Both the position numbers and the translations under genes were made by a program. The notes under the pieces were generated by a model. That model had not been told where the DNA came from, did not search any database, and saw nothing but the letters and a program-made list of their open reading frames with translations. From positions 1 through 64,000 of the forward strand of contig JAZUKN010000058.1 in assembly GCA_045643285.1 (NCBI GenBank): a DNA stretch of 64,000 bases, written 5' to 3'. Source of the DNA: UMGS1696 sp045643285. GTDB taxonomy: Bacteria; Bacillota; Clostridia; Oscillospirales; CAG-272. Positions 1-8,356 of the stretch are shown one piece after another (the first letter of the stretch is position 1; each line of letters begins with the position of its first letter).

Positions 1-1
1 T

Positions 2-1297
2 CTCATGGACGCGGGGTACGAGATCACGCCGGAGGAAACGGAAGCCGACGCGGTCATCGTAAACACCTGTGCGTTTATCGAGAGCGCAAAGAAAGAATCG
101 ATCGACAATATCATCGACATCGGCTGGCTGAAAAAGCACCACAAGCTGAAAGCAATAATCGTCACGGGATGCCTCGCCGAAAGGTACAGAGAGCAGATAC
201 TCACCGAGCTTGACGAAGTGGACGCGATAATCGGCGTCGGCTCGATACATAAGATCGTCGAAGCCGTCGACGCGGCACTGGAAAACGCCGGAAAGAAAGC
301 AAAGGACGCGAAAAAATACTCGTGCTTCGACGACAAGGAAGCGTCCGTTATCGGAGGCGAGAGGATCGTCACGACGGGCGACGGCATGGCGTACCTAAAG
401 ATCGCCGAGGGTTGCTCGAACAGATGCACGTACTGCGCCATACCGCAGATACGCGGCAAAATGCGGAGCCGCACGATGAAAGACATTATCGAAGAGGCGA
501 CAATGCTCGACTCAATGGGCATAAAGGAACTCAACCTTATCGCACAGGACACGTCAGCGTACGGCATCGACCTCTACGGGAAGTACGAGCTTCCGGAGCT
601 TATCCGCGGCATCTGCGACGCAACGAACATCCCGTGGATACGCCTACTCTACTGCTATCCCGACAAGATAACGGACGAGCTGGTAGAAGAGATAAAGAAC
701 AATCCGCGCGTTGTGAAATACATCGACATCCCGATACAGCACATATCCGATCATATGCTTTCGTCGATGAACCGCCATGGCGACTCGAAAATGATCCGCG
801 ACAATATCGCAAAGCTCCGCACTATCCCCGGAATCGTCCTCCGCACGACAGCAATAATCGGCTTCCCCGGCGAGACGGACGAAGATTTTACCGAGCTGTG
901 CGAGTTCGTAAAAGAAGCGAAATTCGAGCGGTTCGGCGCGTTCACATATTCGCGTGAGGAAGACACACCGGCATACGATATGCCAGATCAGATCGACGAA
1001 CAGCTTAAACAGGACAGATACGACATCCTCATGCAGACGCAGGTCGGCGTCAGCGAAGCATACAACGAATCGCGCATCGGAAAAACGTATAAAGTTTTGT
1101 GCGAGGGCTATGATCCCGTCGCAGAGGCGCACGTCGGACGGAGCTACGCCGAAGCCGCAGATATAGACGGTAAAATATGGTTCACATGCGATGATCCGAA
1201 ACTTCGCATAGCCGAGGGCGAAATGATCGACGTAAAGATCACCGAAGCCATGGACTACGACCTCGTGGGAGAGGCGATAATTACACCGTATGCTTGA
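2..1297 (+). CDS. rimO: Ribosomal protein S12 methylthiotransferase RimO (5' end cut by window)
   Basis: Radical-SAM enzyme of the MiaB/RimO methylthiotransferase family, which adds a methylthio group to the conserved Asp of ribosomal protein S12. The visible part begins inside the N-terminal UPF0004 domain (VNTCAFI near residue 20, counting from the ATG at 5), so some 20-30 residues and the true start lie upstream. The radical-SAM cluster ligands are C137, C141 and C144 (CSNRCTYC), and the last 70 residues fit a TRAM domain. The sequence is closer to RimO than to MiaB: it has the IQHISDHML and GFPGETDEDF blocks and a short TRAM tail. Two hairpins follow the stop, then a 266 bp gap to pgsA. 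RimO and pgsA are commonly adjacent in Firmicutes. Confidence 0.93.
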   Translation, partial: LMDAGYEITPEETEADAVIVNTCAFIESAKKESIDNIIDIGWLKKHHKLKAIIVTGCLAERYREQILTELDEVDAIIGVGSIHKIVEAVDAALENAGKKAKDAKKYSCFDDKEASVIGGERIVTTGDGMAYLKIAEGCSNRCTYCAIPQIRGKMRSRTMKDIIEEATMLDSMGIKELNLIAQDTSAYGIDLYGKYELPELIRGICDATNIPWIRLLYCYPDKITDELVEEIKNNPRVVKYIDIPIQHISDHMLSSMNRHGDSKMIRDNIAKLRTIPGIVLRTTAIIGFPGETDEDFTELCEFVKEAKFERFGAFTYSREEDTPAYDMPDQIDEQLKQDRYDILMQTQVGVSEAYNESRIGKTYKVLCEGYDPVAEAHVGRSYAEAADIDGKIWFTCDDPKLRIAEGEMIDVKITEAMDYDLVGEAIITPYA

Positions 1298-1300
1298 TTT

Positions 1301-1348
1301 TCAAGGGCTACTCGCCCTTGACCTCGCCACCCTTTTATAAAAGGGTGG
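1301..1348 (+). terminator. Paired hairpins after rimO
   Basis: Two back-to-back perfect inverted repeats, TCAAGGGC-GCCCTTGA (1301-1321) and CCACCCTTTTATAAAAGGGTGG (1327-1348), sit 4 and 30 nt after the rimO stop. There is no long T-run, so termination strength is uncertain. They could equally be repeat-derived 3' hairpins. Confidence 0.5.
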
Positions 1349-1482
1349 ACGGAAAATTTCATAGAAAAAAATATTGACAAAGTCAGTGCAAAGCGTCAGG
1401 ACTTAACCGTTACTTTGTCTTCACATAACTTTAGTTTAATATAAACTGTTTCCATTGCCATACCCATTCCATTTTTCAGTAA

Positions 1483-1541
1483 AGTTTTTGGTCGACCTTT
1501 TTTCAAAAAGGTCGCGGGGTCCGGGGCAGCGCCCCGAGATA
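1483..1541 (+). repeat. Family D short palindromic repeat
   Basis: Two joined hairpins: GGTCGACC-type stem with TTTTTTCAAAAAA, then CGGGGTCCGGGGCAGCGCCCCG. The same layout, AAGTTT(C/T)GGTCGA then hairpin then CGCGGGG hairpin, recurs at 24108-24166 and in inverted order at 23845-23940. This copy lies just upstream of the pgsA ribosome binding site. Confidence 0.6.
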
Positions 1542-1563
1542 TAATAAAAGGAGCATAATCACC

Positions 1564-2154
1564 ATGAATCTTCCGAACAAACTCACTCTCGCGCGCCTTA
1601 TAATGGTGCCTGTTTTTCTCGTTCTGCTTTGCGTAGACCTGCCTTTCTTCTCGGAAACGGGACTCCGCATAACAGCCGCCGTCATCTTCGCTCTCACTTC
1701 CCTTACAGATATGCTCGACGGCAAGATCGCTCGTAAATACAACCTCATCACCGACTTCGGCAAGTTCATGGATCCGCTCGCCGATAAATTTCTCGTGATC
1801 GCCGCACTCATCGGCATCCTCGTCAATCCGTATTTCAACTACCTCCGCACATTTTTCGTATGGGCAGTCGTTATCGTTATCTTCCGCGAGTTCGCCGTCA
1901 CATCCATGCGTATGATCGCCGCGAACAAGGCAGGCAAGGTCATAGCCGCCGCATGGCTCGGCAAGATCAAAACCACAACACAGATGATCTGCATCCTCGT
2001 CATCTTCCTTGAGCCTGTCATCCTCCCATTCAAGCCGTTCTGCGAGTGGCACATCCTCTCTTACATTACAATGGCGGCTATGACCGTTATGACGCTCTGG
2101 TCGGGCATCGACTACCTCGTCAAGTATTGGGAATACATCGGAACGGCAAAATGA
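1564..2154 (+). CDS. pgsA: CDP-diacylglycerol--glycerol-3-phosphate 3-phosphatidyltransferase
   Basis: Membrane enzyme that makes phosphatidylglycerophosphate, the committed step of phosphatidylglycerol and cardiolipin synthesis. The 196 residues carry the full CDP-alcohol phosphotransferase signature: D49, then D52-G53-x2-A56-R57-x8-G66-x3-D70-x3-D74, whose aspartates bind the metal. Several hydrophobic segments (roughly residues 8-26, 33-48, 90-120, 140-165 and 172-190) fit the six-helix fold. The ATG follows AAGGAG by about 10 nt. The stop overlaps the start of the DNA glycosylase gene (ATGA), so the two are translationally coupled. Confidence 0.95.
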   Translation: MNLPNKLTLARLIMVPVFLVLLCVDLPFFSETGLRITAAVIFALTSLTDMLDGKIARKYNLITDFGKFMDPLADKFLVIAALIGILVNPYFNYLRTFFVWAVVIVIFREFAVTSMRMIAANKAGKVIAAAWLGKIKTTTQMICILVIFLEPVILPFKPFCEWHILSYITMAAMTVMTLWSGIDYLVKYWEYIGTAK

Positions 2155-3023
2155 ATCCGATAATCGCTGAAGAAAAAACAGTCGGCGGTATTTCTGCCGT
2201 AACAGTCGAGAACTGCGGTAACTATTCCGTAAACAAAGTCTTCGACTGCGGACAGGCGTTCCGCTTCGATCCGGTGGACGGGAACCGCGACATCTTTTCC
2301 GGCATCGCGTTCGGCAAACGTATTTCCGTTGAGCAGGTAGAGGACGGAATCATCCGCATCCACGGTACAACTGCCGACGAATACGAAAGACAGTGGAAGC
2401 ACTATCTCGCGCTTGACGCCGACTACGACGCGATAGACGCCGAGATCATCGAAAACACCCCTGCCGGACACGACAGAGACGAAATGGCTCGCGCAGTCGC
2501 GTGCGGCAAAGGCATCCGCATACTGAGACAGGACGGGTTCGAGTGCCTTATCTCGTTCATCGTCTCGCAGAACAACAACATCCCGCGTATCAAAAAGATC
2601 ATCGCCGCCATGTGCGAAAAATACGGTACGGACGGCGCGTTCCCGACGGCTGATGCACTCGTCTCCGCAGGGGAAGAAGGACTTTTCGCACTCCGCACGG
2701 GATTTCGCGCAGGGTACATCTACGACGCCGCGTCTAAAGTACTGTCGGGAGAGATAAACCTCGACAAAGTCCGCAAATGCGACGACTTCAACAAATGCAC
2801 GGATATGCTCTGCCGCATAAAAGGCGTGGGTCCGAAAGTGTCGTCGTGCGTACTTCTGTTCGGTTTTGACAAGACGGAGGCGTTCCCGATCGACGTGTGG
2901 ATGCGCCGCTCGCTCGAAGCGCATTTTGAGCCGGGTTTTGATCCGAAATGCCTCGGCAGATACGCCGGAATCGCACAGCAATATTTGTTCTACTACGAAA
3001 GATACATAAGTTCACATACATGA
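2151..3023 (+). CDS. 8-oxoguanine DNA glycosylase/AP lyase, OGG type
   Basis: Base-excision repair enzyme that removes 8-oxoguanine opposite cytosine. The protein has 290 residues from the ATG at 2151, whose ATGA overlaps the pgsA stop. An in-frame ATG at 2046 lies deep inside pgsA and would add a tail unlike the family. Domains: OGG N-terminal beta domain (about 10-110), then helix-hairpin-helix-GPD. SQNNNIPRI (139-147) matches the Asn-rich OGG loop. GVGPK has the catalytic Lys229 and PIDVW the catalytic Asp248. This OGG1/clostridial type (as in C. acetobutylicum) differs from the MutM type. A second DNA-3-methyladenine (AlkA) role is less likely because AlkA lacks the lysine. Confidence 0.9.
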   Translation: MNPIIAEEKTVGGISAVTVENCGNYSVNKVFDCGQAFRFDPVDGNRDIFSGIAFGKRISVEQVEDGIIRIHGTTADEYERQWKHYLALDADYDAIDAEIIENTPAGHDRDEMARAVACGKGIRILRQDGFECLISFIVSQNNNIPRIKKIIAAMCEKYGTDGAFPTADALVSAGEEGLFALRTGFRAGYIYDAASKVLSGEINLDKVRKCDDFNKCTDMLCRIKGVGPKVSSCVLLFGFDKTEAFPIDVWMRRSLEAHFEPGFDPKCLGRYAGIAQQYLFYYERYISSHT

Positions 3024-3041
3024 TCCCGAAAGGAGAACGCC

Positions 3042-3788
3042 ATGGAAACGATCTACACCATCCCCGTAAATGAAGCGTTTGAAAAGGTCACCGGAGACGG
3101 CGGAAAATGCACCTGCCCGTTCTGCATGATGTACAACCGGCTCGAAGACAACGAGCTTGACCTCATCCTCGGCGCGTCAATGATGGAGCCGGATGTGAGA
3201 CAAGAGACAAACAAGCTCGGCTTCTGCGAAACTCATCTCGGTCTGATGTTCGGCAGAGGGAAAAAACTGCCGCTCGCGCTCCTGCTTGAAAGCCACCTCG
3301 ACAACTATTCCGCATATATCGAAAACGGAAAAGGCTCGCTCTTCACCGGTATGAAGGCAAACTCCACGATCAAGGAGCTGTCCGAGCTGTCGTCCTCCTG
3401 CTACGTCTGCGGACGGATAGAGAACAACTTCTCCCGTATGATCGACACAGCAGCTCTTCTCTGGGAAAGCGACGAGCAGTTCAGAGCGAAAGTCGCCGCC
3501 GCACCTTACTTCTGTCTGAAGCACTATCCGAGATTCGTCAAAGCGGCACGCGACAGAATGGAAAAGAAAAACTTCGCCGAGTTTTACAAAGCAGTCAGCG
3601 AAACGGAATCAAAATATATGACTGCGCTCCGCGAAGACGTGAGCTGGTTCTGCAAGAAATTCGATTACAGATACGAAAACGAGCCGTGGGGCAACGCAAA
3701 GGACGCTCCCGAAAGAGCCGAAAAGTTCCTTGACGGTTCTCTCCACGTCTACGAGGACGAAAAGAAGCCGTCCGACGGTTTGACATAA
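3042..3788 (+). CDS. DUF6062-type cysteine-rich protein, function unknown
   Basis: A 248-residue soluble protein of a family found mainly in Clostridia and, as far as I recall, known only as DUF6062. The N-terminal part has CTCPFC (C23, C25, C28), followed by a CETH motif near residue 64. The middle has CYVC (about 123-126) and then CLKHY (about 156). Two spaced sets of C-x2-C plus C-x2-H look like two zinc-knuckle modules, which suggests a duplicated metal-binding fold. There is no signal peptide or membrane segment. The start follows a GAAAGGAG site by 9 nt. It lies between the DNA glycosylase and dnaB on the same strand with short gaps, so it may be cotranscribed with DNA maintenance genes. 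Its role cannot be inferred further. Confidence 0.75.
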   Translation: METIYTIPVNEAFEKVTGDGGKCTCPFCMMYNRLEDNELDLILGASMMEPDVRQETNKLGFCETHLGLMFGRGKKLPLALLLESHLDNYSAYIENGKGSLFTGMKANSTIKELSELSSSCYVCGRIENNFSRMIDTAALLWESDEQFRAKVAAAPYFCLKHYPRFVKAARDRMEKKNFAEFYKAVSETESKYMTALREDVSWFCKKFDYRYENEPWGNAKDAPERAEKFLDGSLHVYEDEKKPSDGLT

Positions 3789-3822
3789 CAAAAACAATCA
3801 AAAATGACCGGAGGTATCTCCC

Positions 3823-5169
3823 TTGAACGGAAATTTTGAACCATCCGAGAGACGTATGCCGTTCTCTCTTGAGGCGGAGCAGTCGCTTCTCGGCTCTATT
3901 CTCATAGACCCTGCCACAATGGACGAGATCGCAGGGATAATCACAGCCGACGACTTCTATCTCGCCGAGCACCGAGAGATCTACAAAGCCATGCAGGCGA
4001 TGTACATGAAGTCGAAAAACATCGACGTCGTAACGCTGATCGACGAGCTTGTCAGACAGGCGACTTATGACGAGGCAGGCGGACGCGAATATTTGAAGCT
4101 CGTCGCAGAGGCAGTCCCCACGTCAGCAAACGCAAAGGACTACGCCGGAATAATCCGCGACAAAGCGATACTGCGCCAGCTCGTCGAAGCCGGTGACGAG
4201 ATTTCGGAATCCGCCTACACAGGCGAAGAGTCCGCCGAAACATTGATAGAATACGCGGAATCCAAGGTCTTCAACATAGCGGAAGGACGCGAAAACAAGT
4301 CGTTCGTACACATCCGCGACGCGCTTGTGAGAGTTTACAACAATCTCACAAAGCTCTCGGAAAACCCGGATGCACTGAAAGGTATGCCGACGGGATTCAA
4401 TGCGCTCGACGACGTGATAGTCGGCATGGGAGAGAGCGACCTCGTTCTTATCGGTGCGCGCCCCGGTATGGGAAAAACCGCGTTTGCCGTAAATATTGCA
4501 ACCGAGGCTGCCATAAAAACAAAAAAAGCCGTCTGCATATTCGAGCTTGAAATGTCGGCGGAACAGCTCGTCAACCGTATGCTTTCGTCGGAAGCGCAGA
4601 TCGACAGCATCAGAATGCGCTCCGGCACGCTTACGTCGGAAGACTGGAAAGCAATAGCGCACGCCTCGTCCAGACTGTCTGAGACGGATATTCTCATCGA
4701 CGACACTCCCGGTATCAGCGTAACGAACATAAAATCGAAGCTCCGCCGCGTGAAGAATCTCGGACTTGTCGTTATCGACTACTTACAGCTCATGCAGGGC
4801 GAGCGGCACACCGACAACCGCGTGCAGGAAGTCGGCGATATTTCAAGAGGACTGAAGCTCCTCGCAAAAGAGCTGAAAGTTCCCGTCATCTGCTGTGCTC
4901 AGTTGTCCCGCGGTCCCGAAAACAGACCGGACAAACGCCCGATGCTGTCAGACCTCCGCGACTCCGGAGCGATCGAGCAGGACGCGGATATGGTCCTGTT
5001 CCTCTACCGTGACGAATACTACAAGGAAGAAACCGTCGATCAGTCCGTCGCCGAAGTCATTATTGCGAAGAACCGCCACGGTTCTCTCGACAAAGTCAAG
5101 CTCGGCTGGATAGGACGCTTCACGAAGTTCACGAATCTCTCGCGTGAAGCGGCGGATGCGATACTGTGA
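3823..5169 (+). CDS. dnaB: Replicative DNA helicase DnaB
   Basis: Hexameric helicase that unwinds DNA ahead of the replisome. The 448-residue length is normal for the family. The N-terminal DnaB domain spans about 8-110 (MPFSLEAEQSLLGSIL) and the RecA-like ATPase about 180-445, with Walker A GARPGMGKT at 211-219, a Walker B region VVIDYLQLM and the conserved SDLRDSGAIEQDAD block. The start is TTG at 3823, chosen because GGAGG (3810-3814) stands 8 nt upstream and no ATG or GTG fits before the conserved N-terminus. The stop at 5167-5169 overlaps the dxs start, so dnaB and dxs are likely coupled. Confidence 0.96.
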   Translation: MNGNFEPSERRMPFSLEAEQSLLGSILIDPATMDEIAGIITADDFYLAEHREIYKAMQAMYMKSKNIDVVTLIDELVRQATYDEAGGREYLKLVAEAVPTSANAKDYAGIIRDKAILRQLVEAGDEISESAYTGEESAETLIEYAESKVFNIAEGRENKSFVHIRDALVRVYNNLTKLSENPDALKGMPTGFNALDDVIVGMGESDLVLIGARPGMGKTAFAVNIATEAAIKTKKAVCIFELEMSAEQLVNRMLSSEAQIDSIRMRSGTLTSEDWKAIAHASSRLSETDILIDDTPGISVTNIKSKLRRVKNLGLVVIDYLQLMQGERHTDNRVQEVGDISRGLKLLAKELKVPVICCAQLSRGPENRPDKRPMLSDLRDSGAIEQDADMVLFLYRDEYYKEETVDQSVAEVIIAKNRHGSLDKVKLGWIGRFTKFTNLSREAADAIL

Positions 5170-7058
5170 TGAGTATACTTGAAAAAATCAACTCACCGGC
5201 TGACGTAAAGCGGCTCTCCGAAAAGGAACTGCGCGCGCTCGCCGGTGAGATAAGACAGACAATAACCGAAACCGCGGCGAAAAACGGCGGTCATCTCGCG
5301 TCAAACCTCGGATCGGTGGATGCGGAAATCGCGCTTCACCGCGTTTTTTCGTGCCCGGACGACACGATCGTCTTCGACGTCGGGCATCAGGCGTACGCGC
5401 ACAAGCTGCTGACGGGACGGCGTGAGATATTCTCAACTCTCCGTCAGAGCGGCGGTATGTCCGGCTTTACGAACCGCACGGAAAGTGAATACGACACCGT
5501 CACTGCCGGCCACAGCGGTACTGCGCTCTCGACTGCCGTCGGAATAGCGGAAGCCAACCGTCTCGCAGGGCGAAAATCGTACACTGTTGCCGTGATAGGC
5601 GACGGCTCGTTCACAAACGGAATGGTGTATGAGGCGCTGAATCAGCTATGCGGTAAAGAACTGCGGCTGATCCTACTGCTCAACGACAACACGATGTCGA
5701 TCTCGAAAAACGTCGGCGGAGTGCCCGAATATCTCTCTCGAGTCCGCACGAGTGAAAAGTATTTCACGGCAAAGCTGAAAACAAAGCGCGCGTTTATGCA
5801 TATTCCGCTCATCGGAAAAGCGCTCGTTACGGGGACAGGTGCGGTCAAGGACTTCGTGAAACGAACGCTCGGAGCGGAGACGTGGTTTGAGTCGCTCGGA
5901 CTTGACTACATCGGACCGGTGAACGGGAACAATATCCACCGTCTGACGGCAGTTCTCGAAGAAGCGAAGACAAAAGAACATCCGGTAGTCGTACATATCA
6001 CAACAAAAAAAGGACTCGGTTTCCTCCCTGCTGAAGAACACCCCGAAAAATTCCACAGCACATCTCCGTTCCGGCTCGACGACGGCGCACCGCTCACCGA
6101 AAAGGCGCGCACGTTCACGGATGAAGCATCGGATATTCTCGTCAATGCCGCGGATAACGACAAAGGGATCACAGCCGTCACGGCGGCTATGGCTGACGGA
6201 TGCGGTCTTGCGGATTTCGCAAAACAGTTTCCGGAGCGGTTTTTCGACGTCGGCATAGCGGAAGAACACGCTGTCACATTTGCGTCCGGTCTGTCGCTCG
6301 GCGGACACGCGGACGGCGTAAAACCCGTGCTTGTGATGTACTCGACGTTCTCACAGCGTGTGTTCGATCAGCTATGGCACGACTTCTGCCTGCAAAACAA
6401 AGAAAAAAACGACCTGTCTCTGACGCTTATGCTGTCCCACGCCGGATTCGTCCAGGGTGACGGTGTGACGCACCAGGGGATATACGACATCGCGCTCCTC
6501 TCGCGGCTTCCGGATGTGACCATATATTCGCCGGACACGTTCGCGGATTTGCGTAAGTACACGTCCGCCGCGCTGTCGTCGAAAGGTCTGACGGTAGTGC
6601 GTTATCCGAAGTCGGGCGAGAACGTCTACGGCGACGCATATACGGAAAAAGGCGACTACAAGGAGTTTGTTTTCGGCGGTGAGAACAGCGGAAAGAGCGA
6701 GGTCGTCGTTACATACGGGCGGATCGCAAAGAACGCAGTCGCCGCGGCGAAAAAATACGCCGAAGAAGAAAAGCTCCGCGTAACGGTCGCTGTACTCGGA
6801 AAGATACATCCACTGCCAAACGAAGCGGAGTTTGTTGAGCTGATAAAAGAGGCTGACAAAGTGACTTTCGTTGAAGAGGGGATTCGTTCCGGCGGGATCG
6901 GAGAAGCACTTGCGACACGCGGACTTACAAAAGCGCCGATGAAGATAATTGCGGTAGACGACGGGTACATCCGCGCCGGAAGCATCGAAGAGATCGAGCG
7001 GCGGCTCGGACTTGACGAGCGCGGAATCCTCTCGAAATTGCGCGAAGCACAAACATAA
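5169..7058 (+). CDS. dxs: 1-deoxy-D-xylulose-5-phosphate synthase
   Basis: Thiamine-diphosphate enzyme that condenses pyruvate with glyceraldehyde 3-phosphate, the entry to the MEP isoprenoid pathway. The protein has about 629 residues. The N-terminal TPP-binding domain has GDGSFTNGMVYEALN and the downstream NDN of the GDG-x25-30-NDN motif. The central pyrimidine-binding domain has the conserved IAEEHAV (catalytic Glu), and the C-terminal transketolase-like domain runs from about residue 500. The ATG at 5169 shares its A with the dnaB stop. A GTG at 5166 is an alternative one codon earlier. It is the last gene of the plus-strand run and is followed by a family A repeat rather than a simple terminator. 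Confidence 0.96.
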   Translation: MSILEKINSPADVKRLSEKELRALAGEIRQTITETAAKNGGHLASNLGSVDAEIALHRVFSCPDDTIVFDVGHQAYAHKLLTGRREIFSTLRQSGGMSGFTNRTESEYDTVTAGHSGTALSTAVGIAEANRLAGRKSYTVAVIGDGSFTNGMVYEALNQLCGKELRLILLLNDNTMSISKNVGGVPEYLSRVRTSEKYFTAKLKTKRAFMHIPLIGKALVTGTGAVKDFVKRTLGAETWFESLGLDYIGPVNGNNIHRLTAVLEEAKTKEHPVVVHITTKKGLGFLPAEEHPEKFHSTSPFRLDDGAPLTEKARTFTDEASDILVNAADNDKGITAVTAAMADGCGLADFAKQFPERFFDVGIAEEHAVTFASGLSLGGHADGVKPVLVMYSTFSQRVFDQLWHDFCLQNKEKNDLSLTLMLSHAGFVQGDGVTHQGIYDIALLSRLPDVTIYSPDTFADLRKYTSAALSSKGLTVVRYPKSGENVYGDAYTEKGDYKEFVFGGENSGKSEVVVTYGRIAKNAVAAAKKYAEEEKLRVTVAVLGKIHPLPNEAEFVELIKEADKVTFVEEGIRSGGIGEALATRGLTKAPMKIIAVDDGYIRAGSIEEIERRLGLDERGILSKLREAQT

Positions 7059-7070
7059 CGGCGAAAGGAA

Positions 7071-7603
7071 GAAAACACTTCGTGTTTTCAAATTATTCTT
7101 CTGTCCTGCGTATGTATACGCGGCGGACGGCGGCTTCATTTATCCAAACCTAACGTTTGGATTCGTTGGTGTCCTACGCGGACGGCGGACAAGAGCGTGA
7201 TTCGACGCTCTTGTCAATCACCGAACCAAAGGGGGAAGGAGAAAGCTCATTCCCCCTCTGGACTCCCCTTTGTTTTGTCGTTCGTGAATGCAAATCGTTA
7301 CTTCTGCTTAGCAGGTGAGGTAGCCTAAACGTGAAGTAATAGCGCGCTGCCGCTCATTACATAGTTAAACTTAATCGTTATTAAATGATAGGTAGTTTTT
7401 AGATTTGCAACAACTTTGTAACAAAGGGAGTCCAGAGGGGAATTGGACGAAGTCCCTTCCCCTTTGGCGGGATGATTCACAAGAAGGTGACGGTCTGCCT
7501 CACCGAGATGCGGAGCATCTCGTCGAGTTCACGGAGTGAACTCGGCTTGTCCGCCGTCCGCGTAGGACAGAGGAAATTAATCGAAAACGTCGCAGACGTT
7601 TTC
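7071..7603. repeat. Family A foldback element, copy 1
   Basis: Noncoding element filling the gap between dxs and the next gene. It starts with hairpin GAAAACACTTCGTGTTTTC (7071-7089) and ends with a GAAAACGTC hairpin (7583-7603). In between are nested inverted repeats: GTCC-GCGGAC (7103-7128), CCAAACCTAACGTTTGG (7144-7160), a GACAAGAGCGT stem (7189-7216) and a CCAAAGGGG/CCCCTTTGG pair that closes a central core of about 200 bp (AT-rich, with GTAATAGCGCGCTGCCGCTCATTA). The two halves are inverted copies of each other. I see no plausible gene. Confidence 0.8.
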
Positions 7604-7629
7604 TACCTCTTTCCGTTTCCCCAAAACAT

Positions 7630-7671
7630 AAAAAACTCCGGTTCACTTTTCTTCCGTGAACCGGAGTTTTT
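7630..7671 (-). terminator. Rho-independent terminator of the SGNH/GH43 operon
   Basis: Perfect 16 bp stem AAAAACTCCGGTTCAC / GTGAACCGGAGTTTTT with a 9 nt loop, 18 nt beyond the stop of the 7689-8324 gene. A- and T-tracts on both sides make it potentially bidirectional. Confidence 0.85.
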
Positions 7672-7688
7672 GTTCGTTTTTTGCTTTT

Positions 7689-8324
7689 TTATTTTACGAA
7701 GTTTTCCTCAAAGCATCTTATCCACTCATTTGCAATAAGCTGATGCCCTGCCGGTGTCGGATGTACGCCGTCGCCGATCCAGTGTGATGCCGGTGCTTTC
7801 TCGCACGCTTTATTGAAGACCTCCTGAAGCGGCAGGAACACCTGACCGTACTCAGCCGCAACTTCCTTTACGATAGCGGCATTTTCGTACACCATCGGCT
7901 CGAATCTGTCCCACTTCGCCTCGTTTGCGGTTCCTTTCAGCACGAACGGCTCCATGATGAGCAGCTTTGTGCCTGGGCTTTCGACGAACGTGTCCTCGAT
8001 TATCATGCGGTAGATGTTTCTGAATCTTCTCGGGCTCACGCCGTTCTTCCAGTCAAGCTCGTGCCATACGTCGTTTACGCCGATAAGGATAGACAGCACT
8101 GCCGGATTGTCGTTCCAGCCGTTCGCCTTGATGCGTGCATACAGATCGACGATACGGCTTCCGCTTGCCGCGCGGTTCTCAAACGTAAACTCGCCCGGAT
8201 ATTTCGCCGAAAAATACGCCGACGAAATCAGCGCGTAGCCCTGACCTATCGCTGTAAGGCTTCCGTTTTCGGCTCTTCTGCCGACGTCGGTGATCGAGTC
8301 ACCCTGGAACATTATTTCTCTCAT
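7689..8324 (-). CDS. SGNH/GDSL hydrolase (lysophospholipase/acyl-esterase type)
   Basis: A 211-residue cytoplasmic esterase-like protein with no signal peptide. SGNH blocks: block I MFQGDSITD with nucleophile Ser10, block II Gly in ENRAASGSRI (about 56), block III IGVND (about 80), and block V DGVHPTPAGH (about 190) with the catalytic Asp and His. The start was set at the ATG at 8324 because TCCTCC (8331-8336) gives a GGAGG site 6 nt upstream. Ten more codons are open further upstream. It is the last gene of an operon with a GH43-like enzyme and a second SGNH protein, so the likely job is deacylating plant-derived (for example acetylated) oligosaccharides. The exact substrate cannot be told. 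Confidence 0.88.
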   Translation of the reverse strand: MREIMFQGDSITDVGRRAENGSLTAIGQGYALISSAYFSAKYPGEFTFENRAASGSRIVDLYARIKANGWNDNPAVLSILIGVNDVWHELDWKNGVSPRRFRNIYRMIIEDTFVESPGTKLLIMEPFVLKGTANEAKWDRFEPMVYENAAIVKEVAAEYGQVFLPLQEVFNKACEKAPASHWIGDGVHPTPAGHQLIANEWIRCFEENFVK

Positions 8325-8356
8325 GATTTTTCCTCCGTTTATTGCAAAATGCAAAA

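Noticed and set aside
2046..2150. Earlier ATG for the DNA glycosylase inside pgsA
   Set aside because: The extension is out-of-frame pgsA sequence. The ATGA overlap at 2151 gives the family N-terminus.
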